A stretch of DNA of 64,000 bases from Geobacillus icigianus (GTDB lineage Bacteria; Bacillota; Bacilli; Bacillales; Anoxybacillaceae): NCBI RefSeq assembly GCF_000750005.1, contig NZ_JPYA01000186.1, forward strand, positions 117,746-181,745, read 5' to 3'. Position 1 is the stretch's first letter, and every line of letters starts with the position of its first letter. This document shows positions 29,516 to 38,357 of this stretch, piece by piece. The translations under genes were made by a program, and so were the position numbers. The notes beneath the pieces are model-generated. The model worked only from the letters and a program-made list of their open reading frames with translations, had not been told where the DNA came from and made no database searches.

Positions 29516-29660
29516 GTGAACATGCGGAACTGACACAAAGGTTTCATCTCCGTGGAGGGCGGACCGCTGCCCATGGAACTTGCCATGAACATGCGGAACT
29601 GGTGCGCGATGTTCACTCCCGCGTGGAGGCCAAAACGTTGCCCATGGATTTTTTCCGTGT
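29516..29660 (+). repeat. Two diverged units of family B repeat after hfq
   Basis: Units at about 29516 and 29585 share GAACATGCGGAACTG, a TTTCATC or TTCACTCC segment, CGTGGAGG and TGCCCATGGA with the array at 259-475. No gene is supported in 29459-29946 apart from the tiny frame described at 29742. Confidence 0.75.
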
Positions 29661-29727
29661 TTCTCGCTTCGCCGCTTCTTCGCCCCGCAACTGGCGGCAA
29701 GGAGCTTTCCACCGTAAACGAGAGCGA

Positions 29728-29765
29728 AGGAGGACTTCGCATGCGTAAAAGCCTTCCTTGCTGAA
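29728..29765 (+). other. Orphan ribosome site with a seven-codon frame
   Basis: AAGGAGG is followed at seven bases by ATG 29742 and the frame MRKSLPC-stop. CCTTCCTT at its end can pair with the AAGGAGG, with TCGCATGCG lying between. It may be a leader peptide or the remnant start of a lost gene. There is no evidence of expression. Confidence 0.25.
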
Positions 29766-29840
29766 TAAACATGTATAGACTTTCCTTGTCGCCTTCTTCC
29801 CTTTGCCCATTGCTCAGCTGTCCGGCTTCTAGGCGATTGT

Positions 29841-29864
29841 CACGAATGGACGGCGGCATACGTA
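29841..29864 (+). promoter_or_regulatory. Possible sporulation-sigma promoter of spoVK
   Basis: CATACGTA (29857-29864) matches six of eight SigE -10 positions, with CACGAA 13 bp further upstream as a poor -35. Mother-cell expression of spoVK is known in B. subtilis. Confidence 0.35.
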
Positions 29865-29946
29865 TATTAATAGCAAAAAGGTGAGGCATCAAAGACGCGG
29901 TGAAAATGGTGCGGGGGGAAGAAAACAGGAAGCGAGGTGACGCCCC

Positions 29947-30879
29947 TTGTCAGAATTGACGATGAATAAGGCGAAAGGGCAAATCAATATCGTGCTCAAT
30001 TCCAAAACGGTCAACCATCTGATCAAGGAAGAGCCAAGCGACTGGATGGATAGCGAAGAACATCAAGCGCTTCGCAACATTCAGCGGGAGCTTGACCAGC
30101 TGATCGGCCTTGAACATGTGAAAAAGATGATCAAGGAAATTTACGCGTGGCTGTACATTAACCGGCTGCGCAAAGAGAACGGGTTAAAATCGAGCCGGCA
30201 AGCGCTCCATATGATTTTCAAAGGCAATCCCGGCACCGGCAAAACGACGGTGGCACGCTTGCTCGGCAAATTGTTTTACGAAATGAACGTCCTGTCCAAA
30301 GGGCATTTCATTGAAGCGGAGCGGGCCGATTTGGTCGGAGAGTACATCGGGCATACGGCGAACAAAACGCGCGACTTGATTAAAAAAGCGCGCGGGGGGA
30401 TTTTGTTCATCGATGAAGCGTATTCGCTCGCCCGCGGCGGGGAGAAGGACTTCGGCAAAGAAGCGATTGACACGCTGGTGAAAGGAATGGAAGACTTTTG
30501 CGACGACTTGGTCGTGATTTTGGCCGGCTATCCGAAAGAAATGGACTATTTTTTGTCGCTAAATCCGGGCTTGCCGTCGCGCTTTCCGTTGACGATCGAG
30601 TTTCCCGATTACACGGTCGAGGAGCTCGTGCAAATCGCCAAGCAAATGCTGCGCGAGCGCGAATATGAAATGACGCCGGAAGCGGAGCGGAAACTATACA
30701 TTCATCTCGAAGGGACGCTGGAAGCGACCGGCCGCCTCAAGTTCAGCAACGGCCGCTACATCCGCAACTTGATCGAAAAAGCGATCCGCAAACAGGCGGT
30801 CCGCCTCCTTCATGAAGGACGCTATGATAAAAAAGAGCTGATGACGATCCGCGATCGCGACCTTGTCATTCAGGCGTAA
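29947..30879 (+). CDS. spoVK: Stage V sporulation protein K (AAA+ ATPase)
   Basis: 310-residue single-module AAA+ ATPase of the CbbX/SpoVK family, needed for spore maturation. Walker A is FKGNPGTGKTTVARLLG near residue 98, Walker B ILFIDEAYSLARGG near residue 155, and the sensor region LAGYPKEMDYFLSLNPGL follows. The start is TTG 29947 with GCGAGGTGA upstream. It precedes hflX in B. subtilis, but here an eight-gene block intervenes. Confidence 0.94.
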   Translation: MSELTMNKAKGQINIVLNSKTVNHLIKEEPSDWMDSEEHQALRNIQRELDQLIGLEHVKKMIKEIYAWLYINRLRKENGLKSSRQALHMIFKGNPGTGKTTVARLLGKLFYEMNVLSKGHFIEAERADLVGEYIGHTANKTRDLIKKARGGILFIDEAYSLARGGEKDFGKEAIDTLVKGMEDFCDDLVVILAGYPKEMDYFLSLNPGLPSRFPLTIEFPDYTVEELVQIAKQMLREREYEMTPEAERKLYIHLEGTLEATGRLKFSNGRYIRNLIEKAIRKQAVRLLHEGRYDKKELMTIRDRDLVIQA

Positions 30880-30890
30880 TCTGTCCAGCC

Positions 30891-30936
30891 GATGCGCTCG
30901 TTCTTGGCAAGGACAAGAAACGGGCGCATTTTTTTG
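30891..30936 (+). terminator. Terminator of spoVK
   Basis: ATGCGCTCGTTCTTG (30892-30906) pairs with CAAGAAACGGGCGCAT (30914-30929), then seven Ts. Confidence 0.88.
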
Positions 30937-30999
30937 CTTTGGAAAAGAGGAATGCTTGAAAAAAAGGCGAATACATAAACAACAAAAGGCTGTTTGTTA

Positions 31000-31021
31000 A
31001 GATAAATAGTCTGAATTATCT
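31000..31021 (+). promoter_or_regulatory. Inverted repeat upstream of the fatty-acid cluster
   Basis: AGATAA (31000-31005) and TTATCT (31016-31021) form a 6-bp inverted repeat with a 10-bp centre, 60 bases before the first gene. It could be a regulator site, but it is not a FadR consensus and no regulator gene is nearby. Confidence 0.3.
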
Positions 31022-31080
31022 GTATTATAAAAACAGCGCCGTTGATTGGCGCAAATCGAACAGAAAAGGAGAGATGCCGC

Positions 31081-32655
31081 TTGTATATGACGATTGGCGA
31101 GATGTTTTCTCAGACCGTGCGAAAGTTTCCAAACCGGGAAGCGGTCGTCGAGGTGGCGACCGGCCGCCGCTATACGTACGCCGAATGGGAGCGGGACGTG
31201 AACCGGTGGGCGAATGCGTTTCAGGAAGCCGGCGTGCGCAAGGGAGACCGCGTTTCTACAGTTCTGTACAACACGCTTGAACTCGCCACCGCCCTGTTTG
31301 CTTGCGCCAAAATCGGCGCCGTGTTCAATCCGATCAACTTTCGGCTGAAAGCGGAAGAAATCGCTTATATTTTGACCGATGCGGAGCCGAAACTCGTGCT
31401 GTTGGAACGGGCGGTTGAGCCGCAGCTCGCCGCGATTCACCACCGGTTTCCGCACGTGTCGTTTTGGTCGATCGACCATGATCCGCCGCCGTTTGCCAAA
31501 AGCGCTCATGAACAGGCGGCCCGGGCTTCGGTGGCAGCGCCGCGCGTGCCTGTGGAAGAGAGCGATCTGTACGCCATTATGTATACAAGCGGCACGACCG
31601 GGCGTCCAAAAGGGGTGATGCATCGGCACCGCGACATGATCGAGCAAAGCGTCCTTTGCTATGGCGTCATGCGCATCCGCGAGACGGATCGCGGGCTGGC
31701 GGCGGCGGCGCTCTTCCATTGCGCCGAACTGCATTGCTGCTTGCTGCCGCGCGTGCATGCAGGAGCGGCGAGCGTCATTTTGCACCATTTTGATGCCAAG
31801 CTCGTTCTCGAGACGATCGAACGTGAGCGGATTACGCTCCTGTTTGGCGCCCCGACGATGTGGAACATGATTTTGCAGGAAAATGTAGGCGATTACGACT
31901 TATCATCGCTTCGCCTCGGTCTATACGGCGCCGCTCCGATGGCTCCGGCGCTGGTGAGGCAATGCCAAGAGCGGCTCGGCATTGAGCTGATTCAAGCGTA
32001 CGGGATGACGGAAATGGGGCCGGCGGTGACGTTTTTGTTGGAAGATGAGCAGCTCAAGAAACCGGGTTCCGCCGGGCGCGCCTGCCTCAACCATGACATC
32101 CGCGTCGTCCGCGCGCGGGAGGACGGGCCGTCCGACCCAGACGATGTGCTGCCGCCGTATGAAGTCGGCGAAATTGTGATGCGCGGACCGTGCATGATGG
32201 TCGGCTACTACAAGCGCGAGGAAGCGACGGAACAAGCGCTGTACAAAGGCTGGTATCATTCCGGCGATCTCGGCTACGTTGATGAAGACGGCTACTTGTA
32301 TGTCGCCGACCGGGTCGATGACATGGTGATCAGCGGCGGAGAAAACGTCTATCCGCGCGAAGTCGAGGACGTGTTGTATGAGCATCCGAAAGTGCTTGAT
32401 GTCGCCGTGCTCGGCGAGCCGGATGAGCTGTGGGGCGAAAAAGTCGTCGCCTTCATCGTCAAAAAAGAGGACAGCTTGACCGCCGATGAGCTCGAGCAGT
32501 TTTGCCAAACGAGCGACCGCCTCGCCCCGTACAAGCGGCCGCGCGCCTATTATTTCATCGACGCCCTGCCGCGCAATGCGAGCGGGAAAATCCAAAAGTT
32601 TTTGCTGCGTGAACAGCTGAAAAAACAGGCGGCGGGCGGAACGGAGAAAAAGTGA
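31081..32655 (+). CDS. Acyl-CoA synthetase (AMP-binding, fatty-acid type)
   Basis: 524-residue ANL-superfamily ligase that activates a carboxylic acid to an acyl-CoA via acyl-AMP. Motifs: the P-loop-like YTSGTTGRPKGV near residue 165, YGMTEMGPA, the YHSGDLGYVDEDGYL hinge region and the C-terminal catalytic lysine in NASGKIQKF. TTG 31081 is chosen (AAAAGGAGAG seven bases upstream); ATG 31087 is the alternative. First gene of a tightly spaced beta-oxidation cluster. Chain-length preference is unknown. Confidence 0.88.
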   Translation: MYMTIGEMFSQTVRKFPNREAVVEVATGRRYTYAEWERDVNRWANAFQEAGVRKGDRVSTVLYNTLELATALFACAKIGAVFNPINFRLKAEEIAYILTDAEPKLVLLERAVEPQLAAIHHRFPHVSFWSIDHDPPPFAKSAHEQAARASVAAPRVPVEESDLYAIMYTSGTTGRPKGVMHRHRDMIEQSVLCYGVMRIRETDRGLAAAALFHCAELHCCLLPRVHAGAASVILHHFDAKLVLETIERERITLLFGAPTMWNMILQENVGDYDLSSLRLGLYGAAPMAPALVRQCQERLGIELIQAYGMTEMGPAVTFLLEDEQLKKPGSAGRACLNHDIRVVRAREDGPSDPDDVLPPYEVGEIVMRGPCMMVGYYKREEATEQALYKGWYHSGDLGYVDEDGYLYVADRVDDMVISGGENVYPREVEDVLYEHPKVLDVAVLGEPDELWGEKVVAFIVKKEDSLTADELEQFCQTSDRLAPYKRPRAYYFIDALPRNASGKIQKFLLREQLKKQAAGGTEKK

Positions 32656-32679
32656 CCGAACAGAAGAGAGGGATGAACG

Positions 32680-33825
32680 GTGACAGCTCGCTATTTGCGC
32701 GAGGAGCACCAGATTTTCCGCGATGCATTCCGCAAGTTTTTAGAGAAAGAAGCGTATCCGTACTACGACGAATGGGAGCGGCGCGGCATCATCCCGCGTT
32801 CGTTTTGGGCGAAAATGGGGGAAAACGGCTTTCTTTGCCCATGGGTCGATGAGAAGTACGGGGGCTTGAACGCCGATTTTGCCTACTCGGTCGTCATCCA
32901 TGAGGAGCTGGAAAAAGTCGGTTCCAGCCTTGTCGGCATCGGCTTGCATAACGATATTGTGACGCCGTACATCGCCTCGTACGGAACGGAGGAACAAAAG
33001 CAAAAATGGCTGCCGAAATGCGTCAGCGGCGAGCTCATTACCGCCATCGCCATGACCGAGCCGGGGGCCGGGTCGGATTTGGCCAACATTTCGACAACGG
33101 CGGTGAAAGACGGCGACGCCTACATCGTCAACGGGCAAAAAACGTTTATCACCAACGGCATTCATGCCGACTTGGTCATCGTCGCCTGCAAAACCGACCC
33201 GCACGCGAAACCGCCGCACCGCGGCATCAGCCTGCTCGTCGTGGAGCGGGATACGCCGGGGTTTACGCGCGGGCGGAAACTTGAGAAAGTCGGGCTGCAC
33301 GCCCAAGATACGGCCGAGCTGTTTTTCCAAGATGCGAAAGTGCCGGCGTCCAACTTGCTCGGTGAAGAAGGAAAAGGCTTCTATTACTTAATGGAAAAAC
33401 TCCAGCAGGAGCGGCTCGTTGTCGCCATCGCCGCGCAGACGGCGGCGGAAGTGATGGTTTCCTTGACGAAGCAATATGTCAAACAACGCACGGCGTTCGG
33501 CAAACGGGTGAGCGAGTTTCAAACCGTCCAGTTCCGCCTCGCCGAAATGGCGACCGAGATCGCCCTCGGACGCACGTTTGTCGACCGCGTCATTGAAGAG
33601 CATATGGCAGGAAAACGGATCGTCACCGAAGTGTCGATGGCGAAATGGTGGATTACCGAGATGGCCAAACGCGTCGCCGCCGAAGCCATGCAGCTCCATG
33701 GCGGCTATGGCTATATGGAAGAATACGAGATCGCCCGGCGCTATCGCGACATTCCGGTGAGCGCCATCTACGCCGGGACGAACGAGATGATGAAAACGAT
33801 CATCGCTCGCGAGCTAGATTTGTAG
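32680..33825 (+). CDS. Acyl-CoA dehydrogenase, LCAD-like
   Basis: 381-residue FAD enzyme introducing the alpha-beta double bond in acyl-CoA. Family segments: AIAMTEPGAGSDLANI, GQKTFITNGIHADL, RTAFGKRVSEFQTVQ and MQLHGGYGYMEEYEIARRYRD. At the position of the MCAD catalytic glutamate (YEGT) it has YAGT; instead a glutamate is present in LQQERLVVAI, where long-chain and isovaleryl enzymes place their base. The GTG start follows AGAGAGGGATG. It lies 24 bases after the ligase gene. Confidence 0.9.
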   Translation: MTARYLREEHQIFRDAFRKFLEKEAYPYYDEWERRGIIPRSFWAKMGENGFLCPWVDEKYGGLNADFAYSVVIHEELEKVGSSLVGIGLHNDIVTPYIASYGTEEQKQKWLPKCVSGELITAIAMTEPGAGSDLANISTTAVKDGDAYIVNGQKTFITNGIHADLVIVACKTDPHAKPPHRGISLLVVERDTPGFTRGRKLEKVGLHAQDTAELFFQDAKVPASNLLGEEGKGFYYLMEKLQQERLVVAIAAQTAAEVMVSLTKQYVKQRTAFGKRVSEFQTVQFRLAEMATEIALGRTFVDRVIEEHMAGKRIVTEVSMAKWWITEMAKRVAAEAMQLHGGYGYMEEYEIARRYRDIPVSAIYAGTNEMMKTIIARELDL

Positions 33826-33840
33826 AAAGAGGGAAGGACC

Positions 33841-34914
33841 ATGTTGAACGGCATCGTTGTGCTTGATTTTTCCCAGTACTTGCCGGGTCCGTTTGCGAGC
33901 TGGCGCCTCGCTCAGCTCGGAGCCGAAGTCATCAAAATCGAGCCCCCCTCCGGCGACCGGCTGCGCCCGTTCGCCGGGGGGCGGCTGTTTGCCGCCTATA
34001 ACGTCGGGAAAAAAAGCGTCGCCTTGGACTTAAAGACGGACGAGGGGCGCGAGCAAGCGCGGCGGCTCGCCGCCCGCGTCGATGTGGTGATCGAGAGCTT
34101 CCGCCCCGGAGTGATGGCTAGGCTTGGGCTCGGGTATGACGATGTGCGCCGCGACAACGAACGGATCATTTACTGCTCGATCAGCGGCTTCGGCCAGCGG
34201 AGCGGCCGCTCCTTGCTCGGCAGCCATGATTTGAACTATATGGCGCTCTCCGGTGTATTGGCGCAGCTCGCCGATGCACGCGGCCGTCCGGTTCATCCGA
34301 AAGTGACGCTGGCTGATTTTATCGGCGGCATGGCGGCGGCGGAGCGCGTTTTGGCGGCGCTGTTCGCCCGCGAGCGGACCGGCCGAGGCGCCTATTTGGA
34401 CGTCTCGCTAGTTGACGGCTTGGCGGCGATGATGGCGGGCCATTTTGCCATGGAACACGGCGGCGGGCCGAAACATGGCCTTGCCGAACTGGCCGGGGAG
34501 GTGGTGTGCTACCAGCTGTATGAGACGAAAGACGGCCGTTATATGAGCGTAGCGGCGCTTGAACCGCACTTTTGGCGCCAGTTTTGCGAAGCGGTCGGCC
34601 ATCCGGAATGGATCGGAGCGCAGTGGGCGCCGGCGCGGCCGGGAGAGGCGGTGTATGACGGACTTGTCGCTTTGTTTCGCGAAAAAACGTTTTCTGAATG
34701 GAGCGCCTTCGCGGAAAGGGTCGACGCTTGCCTTGCTCCGGTGCTTGAAACGGATGAAGCGAAGCGGCTGTTTGCCGACGACCAAGTTCGCCACCTTGTC
34801 GCGATGCAGCCGGATGGCGTGTGGACGGCTGCGCATGGGCCGGATGGCCGGTGGGACGTCGAAGCGCCGCCTAAAGTCAATGAACATGCTGATTTGTTGA
34901 AGGGGGAGGAATAA
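33841..34914 (+). CDS. Family III CoA transferase (CaiB/BaiF)
   Basis: 357-residue CoA transferase moving CoA between organic acids. The N-terminus VLDFSQYLPGPFASWRLAQL with LGAEVIKIEPP is diagnostic. The probable catalytic aspartate lies in TLADFIGGMAAAE, and GRGAYLDVSLVDG follows. It is slightly shorter than typical members (about 380-400). Spacing is 15 bases from the dehydrogenase and 3 bases to the next ligase, so an operon is clear. The donor and acceptor are unknown. Confidence 0.87.
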   Translation: MLNGIVVLDFSQYLPGPFASWRLAQLGAEVIKIEPPSGDRLRPFAGGRLFAAYNVGKKSVALDLKTDEGREQARRLAARVDVVIESFRPGVMARLGLGYDDVRRDNERIIYCSISGFGQRSGRSLLGSHDLNYMALSGVLAQLADARGRPVHPKVTLADFIGGMAAAERVLAALFARERTGRGAYLDVSLVDGLAAMMAGHFAMEHGGGPKHGLAELAGEVVCYQLYETKDGRYMSVAALEPHFWRQFCEAVGHPEWIGAQWAPARPGEAVYDGLVALFREKTFSEWSAFAERVDACLAPVLETDEAKRLFADDQVRHLVAMQPDGVWTAAHGPDGRWDVEAPPKVNEHADLLKGEE

Positions 34915-34917
34915 CCG

Positions 34918-36537
34918 ATGATGAAAACACCGTTAACCATTTCGATGATGCTTGAGCGGGCGGAGATATTTTTTCCGAAAAAACAAGTCATCTCCCGCAT
35001 GAAAGGCGGTGTCGTCCGCCATACATACAAAGAGATTGGGGAGCGGACGCGCCGGCTGGCCAGCATGTTGAAGCAGCTCGGGGTGGGAGTCGGCGACCGC
35101 GTCGGCACGTTCGCTTGGAATCATCACCGCCATTTGGAAGCGTATTTTGCCATTCCCGGCATCGGGGCGGTGCTGCATACGATCAACATCCGTCTCTCAC
35201 CCCAGCATATCGCGTACATCATCAACCATGCCGATGACCGCGTTCTGCTGATCGATGATGATTTGCTGCCGGCCATTGAAGCGGTGAAAGACGAGATCCC
35301 GAACGTGCGCGCTTTCATCATTATGACCGACGCCGACGAGCTGCCGGAAACGGCGCTGGCGCCGGTGTACCATTATGAGAAACTGCTGGCTGACGGCGAT
35401 CCGGCATTTCCGTTTTTGAAAGACCTCGATGAATACCAACCGGCCGGAATGTGCTATACATCAGCGACAACAGGCCAGCCCAAGGGGGTTGTGTACACGC
35501 ACCGGAGCACTGTCTTGCACGCGATGGCGCTAGGTCTAGCTGATACGCTGGGGTTGTGCGAGCGCGATGTCGCCATGCCGATTGTGCCGATGTTTCACGT
35601 CAACGCATGGGGGATGCCGTTTGCCGCCACGTGGTTCGGTTCGACGACCGTCATGCCGGGGCCGGCGTTTACGCCGAACGTGCTTGCCGAGCTGATTGAA
35701 ACTGAGCGGGTGACGATCGTGGCCGGCGTGCCAACGATTTGGCTCGGGTTGCTGCAAGCATTGGAGAAAGGCCGCTATGATGTCAGCAGCCTGACGCGCG
35801 TCATTTGCGGCGGTTCGGCCGCGCCGAAAGGAGTCATCCGCGCCTTTGAAGAAAAATACGGCATTCCGTTCATTCACGCGTACGGCATGACGGAAACGAG
35901 CCCGCTTGTGCTCGTCTCGCGCCCGAAAAGCTATCAAGACGGGCTGTCGTACGAGGAGAAACTCGACATCCGCGCCAAACAAGGGCTGCTTGCGCTAGGG
36001 CTTGAAATGAAAGTGATCGGCCAAAACGGGCCGGTTCGCTGGGACGGGAAGGAAATGGGTGAGCTTTGCTTGCGCGGGCCGTGGATCGCCGCCGAGTACT
36101 ACAACGATGAGCGAACGAAGGAGACGTTCCGCGACGGCTGGCTCCATACCGGTGATGTCGTCACCGTGGACGAAGAAGGGTTTGTGAAAATCGTCGACCG
36201 GACGAAGGATGTCATTAAAAGCGGCGGCGAATGGATTTCATCGGTTGATTTGGAAAATGCGCTTATGGCCCATGAGGCGGTGTTTGAAGCGGCGGTCGTC
36301 GCCGTGCCGCACCCGAAATGGCAGGAGCGTCCGATTGCCTGCGTCGTGCTGAAAGAAGGCAAAAGCGTGACAAAAGAAGAGCTGTACGACTTTTTGCGCC
36401 CGCAATTTGCGAAATGGTGGCTGCCGGACGACATTGTGTTTCTCGATGAAATTCCGAAAACAAGCGTCGGCAAGTTTTTGAAGCGGAAGCTGCGCGATGA
36501 GATGGCGGCGCGCTATGCCGATGCGGCGGCGGAGTAA
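34918..36537 (+). CDS. Acyl-CoA synthetase, medium/long-chain AlkK-like
   Basis: 539-residue ANL-superfamily ligase, distinct from the one at 31081. The adenylate loop is YTSATTGQPKGVVYTH (Ala replacing the usual Gly), followed by HAYGMTETSPL, WLHTGDVVTVDEEGF and a C-terminal TSVGKFLKRKLR with the catalytic lysine. The ribosome site AAGGGGGAGG lies at the end of the preceding gene. Two ligases in one operon suggest different substrates or redundancy. It resembles AlkK and fatty-acyl ligases. Confidence 0.88.
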   Translation: MMKTPLTISMMLERAEIFFPKKQVISRMKGGVVRHTYKEIGERTRRLASMLKQLGVGVGDRVGTFAWNHHRHLEAYFAIPGIGAVLHTINIRLSPQHIAYIINHADDRVLLIDDDLLPAIEAVKDEIPNVRAFIIMTDADELPETALAPVYHYEKLLADGDPAFPFLKDLDEYQPAGMCYTSATTGQPKGVVYTHRSTVLHAMALGLADTLGLCERDVAMPIVPMFHVNAWGMPFAATWFGSTTVMPGPAFTPNVLAELIETERVTIVAGVPTIWLGLLQALEKGRYDVSSLTRVICGGSAAPKGVIRAFEEKYGIPFIHAYGMTETSPLVLVSRPKSYQDGLSYEEKLDIRAKQGLLALGLEMKVIGQNGPVRWDGKEMGELCLRGPWIAAEYYNDERTKETFRDGWLHTGDVVTVDEEGFVKIVDRTKDVIKSGGEWISSVDLENALMAHEAVFEAAVVAVPHPKWQERPIACVVLKEGKSVTKEELYDFLRPQFAKWWLPDDIVFLDEIPKTSVGKFLKRKLRDEMAARYADAAAE

Positions 36538-36551
36538 AGGAGGCGAACACC

Positions 36552-36865
36552 GTGGCCGAAACGATTGCGGTCATCGGCGCTGGAGTGATGGGGAGCGGTA
36601 TCGCGCAAACGGCGGCGATGGCGGGAAAAACGGTGCATTTCTATGACGTGTCCGAAACGGCTTTGCAAAACGGGCTCGCCTCGGTCGAAAAAAGCTTGCG
36701 CCGCTTTGTGAAAGCGGGGCAGTTGTCTGAACAAGAAGCGGAGGCGGCGCTCGGCCGCATCCGCCCGGCGACCGGTTCCGCGCGCCGCAGCTTTTGCGCA
36801 AGCTCGTTGAAGCCGGGCATTTAGGGCGGAAAACAGGGAAAGGGTTCTATACGTATACAACATGA
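36552..36865 (+). pseudogene. 3-hydroxyacyl-CoA dehydrogenase remnant with internal deletion
   Basis: The first 75 codons encode the NAD-binding start (IAVIGAGVMGSGIAQTAAMAG). After RIRPATG the frame is lost and stops at 36824, while the next frame encodes the family C-terminus ([27 protein letters not shown]) ending at 36865. About 180 residues of a normal 285 are missing, including the catalytic His-Glu region. GGCGACCGG at 36767-36775 can be read as the end of the left part or the start of the right part, suggesting deletion between short repeats. It is expected to be inactive. Confidence 0.85.
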
Positions 36866-36936
36866 ACAGCCGCTTGAAGGGGAAACAGAGCCGTTTCAAG
36901 TTAGCTTCGAGTTCTATACGTATACAACATGAACAG
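36844..36936 (+). repeat. 26-bp perfect direct repeat at the end of the dehydrogenase remnant
   Basis: GTTCTATACGTATACAACAT plus GAACAG occurs at 36844-36869, where it encodes the gene's last residues and stop, and again at 36911-36936: a 67-bp period. It contains the palindrome GTATACGTATAC in slightly degenerate form. Confidence 0.85.
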
Positions 36937-37060
36937 GCGCTCTCATGGAGAGGGTGGACAGAAATGGGCCCATTTGGCGGCGCTGCGGTGCGCCTTTTGA
37001 TACAACGGTGTGGCCGCCGCGCCGTCAAGGCGTGGCGTTGACAACAACAAGGAGGCGAAG

Positions 37061-38212
37061 ATGATGCGCGAAGCGGTGATTGTGGAAGCCGTCAGAACGC
37101 CGGTCGGCAAGCGGAACGGCGTCTTCCGCGACGTTCATCCGGTTCATCTGGCCGCGGCGGTGTTGGATGAAGTCGTGCGCCGGGCGGGCATAGAAAAAGG
37201 ACAGGTAGAAGATATCGTCATGGGCTGTGTGACGCCGATCGCCGAGCAAGGATACAACATCGGGCGGCTCGCGGCGTTGGAGGCTGGATTCCCAATCGAA
37301 GTGCCGGCCGTGCAAATCAATCGGATGTGCGGCTCCGGGCAGCAGGCGATCCATTTTGCCGCTCAAGAAATCCGCTCCGGCGATATGGATGTCACCATTG
37401 CCGCTGGGGTCGAAAGCATGACGAAAGTCCCGATTTTCAGCGACGGCAATGAGCGGACGATTCCGCCGTCGCTTCATGAAAAGTACGAGTTCATCCACCA
37501 AGGCGTTTCAGCCGAGCGGATTGCCAAAAAATACGGCCTGACGCGCGCGGAGCTGGATGCCTACGCCTACGAAAGCCATCGGCGCGCCTTAGCCGCCATG
37601 CGCGCAGGGAAGTTTCGCGCCGAAATCGTCCCGGTCAAAGGGCTTGACCGCGATGGCCGCGAAATCCTTGTCACCGATGATGAGGGGCCGCGGGCCGATA
37701 CATCGCCGGAAGCGCTCGCCGCGCTCAAGCCGGTGTTTCAAGAAGACGGCGTCATCACCGCCGGCAATGCGAGCCAAATGAGCGACGGGGCGGCCGCTCT
37801 GTTGCTCATGGAGCGGGAGGCAGCGCGTCGGTTCGGACTGAAGCCGAAAGCGCGCATCGTCGCGCAAACGGTCGTCGGCTCCGACCCAACGTATATGCTG
37901 GATGGCGTCATTCCGGCGACAAGACAAGTGCTGAAAAAGACCGGACTTACGATCGAGGATATCGATCTCATTGAAATCAACGAAGCGTTCGCCCCGGTCG
38001 TGCTCGCCTGGCAAAAAGAAATCGGCGCCCCGCTTGCGAAAGTGAATGTCAACGGCGGCGCCATCGCGCTTGGCCATCCGCTCGGCGCCACCGGCGTCAA
38101 GCTCATGACGTCGCTCGTTCATGAGCTGGAGCGGCGGGAAGGCCGCTATGGGCTATTGACGATTTGCATCGGGCACGGCATGGCGACAGCGACGATCATC
38201 GAGCGAATGTAA
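37061..38212 (+). CDS. Acetyl-CoA acyltransferase (thiolase)
   Basis: 383-residue thiolase catalysing the final thiolytic step of beta-oxidation or acetoacetyl-CoA formation. The acyl-enzyme cysteine lies in NRMCGSGQQAI near residue 87, the histidine in NGGAIALGHPLGATG, and the second cysteine in TICIGHGMATA. AAGGAGG is seven bases before ATG 37061. It closes the fatty-acid cluster; the 3-hydroxyacyl-CoA dehydrogenase step just upstream is broken and must be supplied elsewhere. Confidence 0.92.
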   Translation: MMREAVIVEAVRTPVGKRNGVFRDVHPVHLAAAVLDEVVRRAGIEKGQVEDIVMGCVTPIAEQGYNIGRLAALEAGFPIEVPAVQINRMCGSGQQAIHFAAQEIRSGDMDVTIAAGVESMTKVPIFSDGNERTIPPSLHEKYEFIHQGVSAERIAKKYGLTRAELDAYAYESHRRALAAMRAGKFRAEIVPVKGLDRDGREILVTDDEGPRADTSPEALAALKPVFQEDGVITAGNASQMSDGAAALLLMEREAARRFGLKPKARIVAQTVVGSDPTYMLDGVIPATRQVLKKTGLTIEDIDLIEINEAFAPVVLAWQKEIGAPLAKVNVNGGAIALGHPLGATGVKLMTSLVHELERREGRYGLLTICIGHGMATATIIERM

Positions 38213-38357
38213 AGCGCGACAAAACACATAACGTTCGCACCAGCAGCAGCGGGGCGGCCGCCAAGCCTGCTTTTTTTGCTGAAAACCAAGCGGGACGGAA
38301 GCCGGTCGGGTGTGATAAGATGAGGAAAAGCGGACGAAAGGGGGAGCGCTGGGCAAG

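Noticed and set aside
36902..37028. Antisense gene over the dehydrogenase remnant and thiolase start
   Set aside because: Arg- and Pro-rich shadow frame crossing the direct repeats; no ribosome site or family resemblance.
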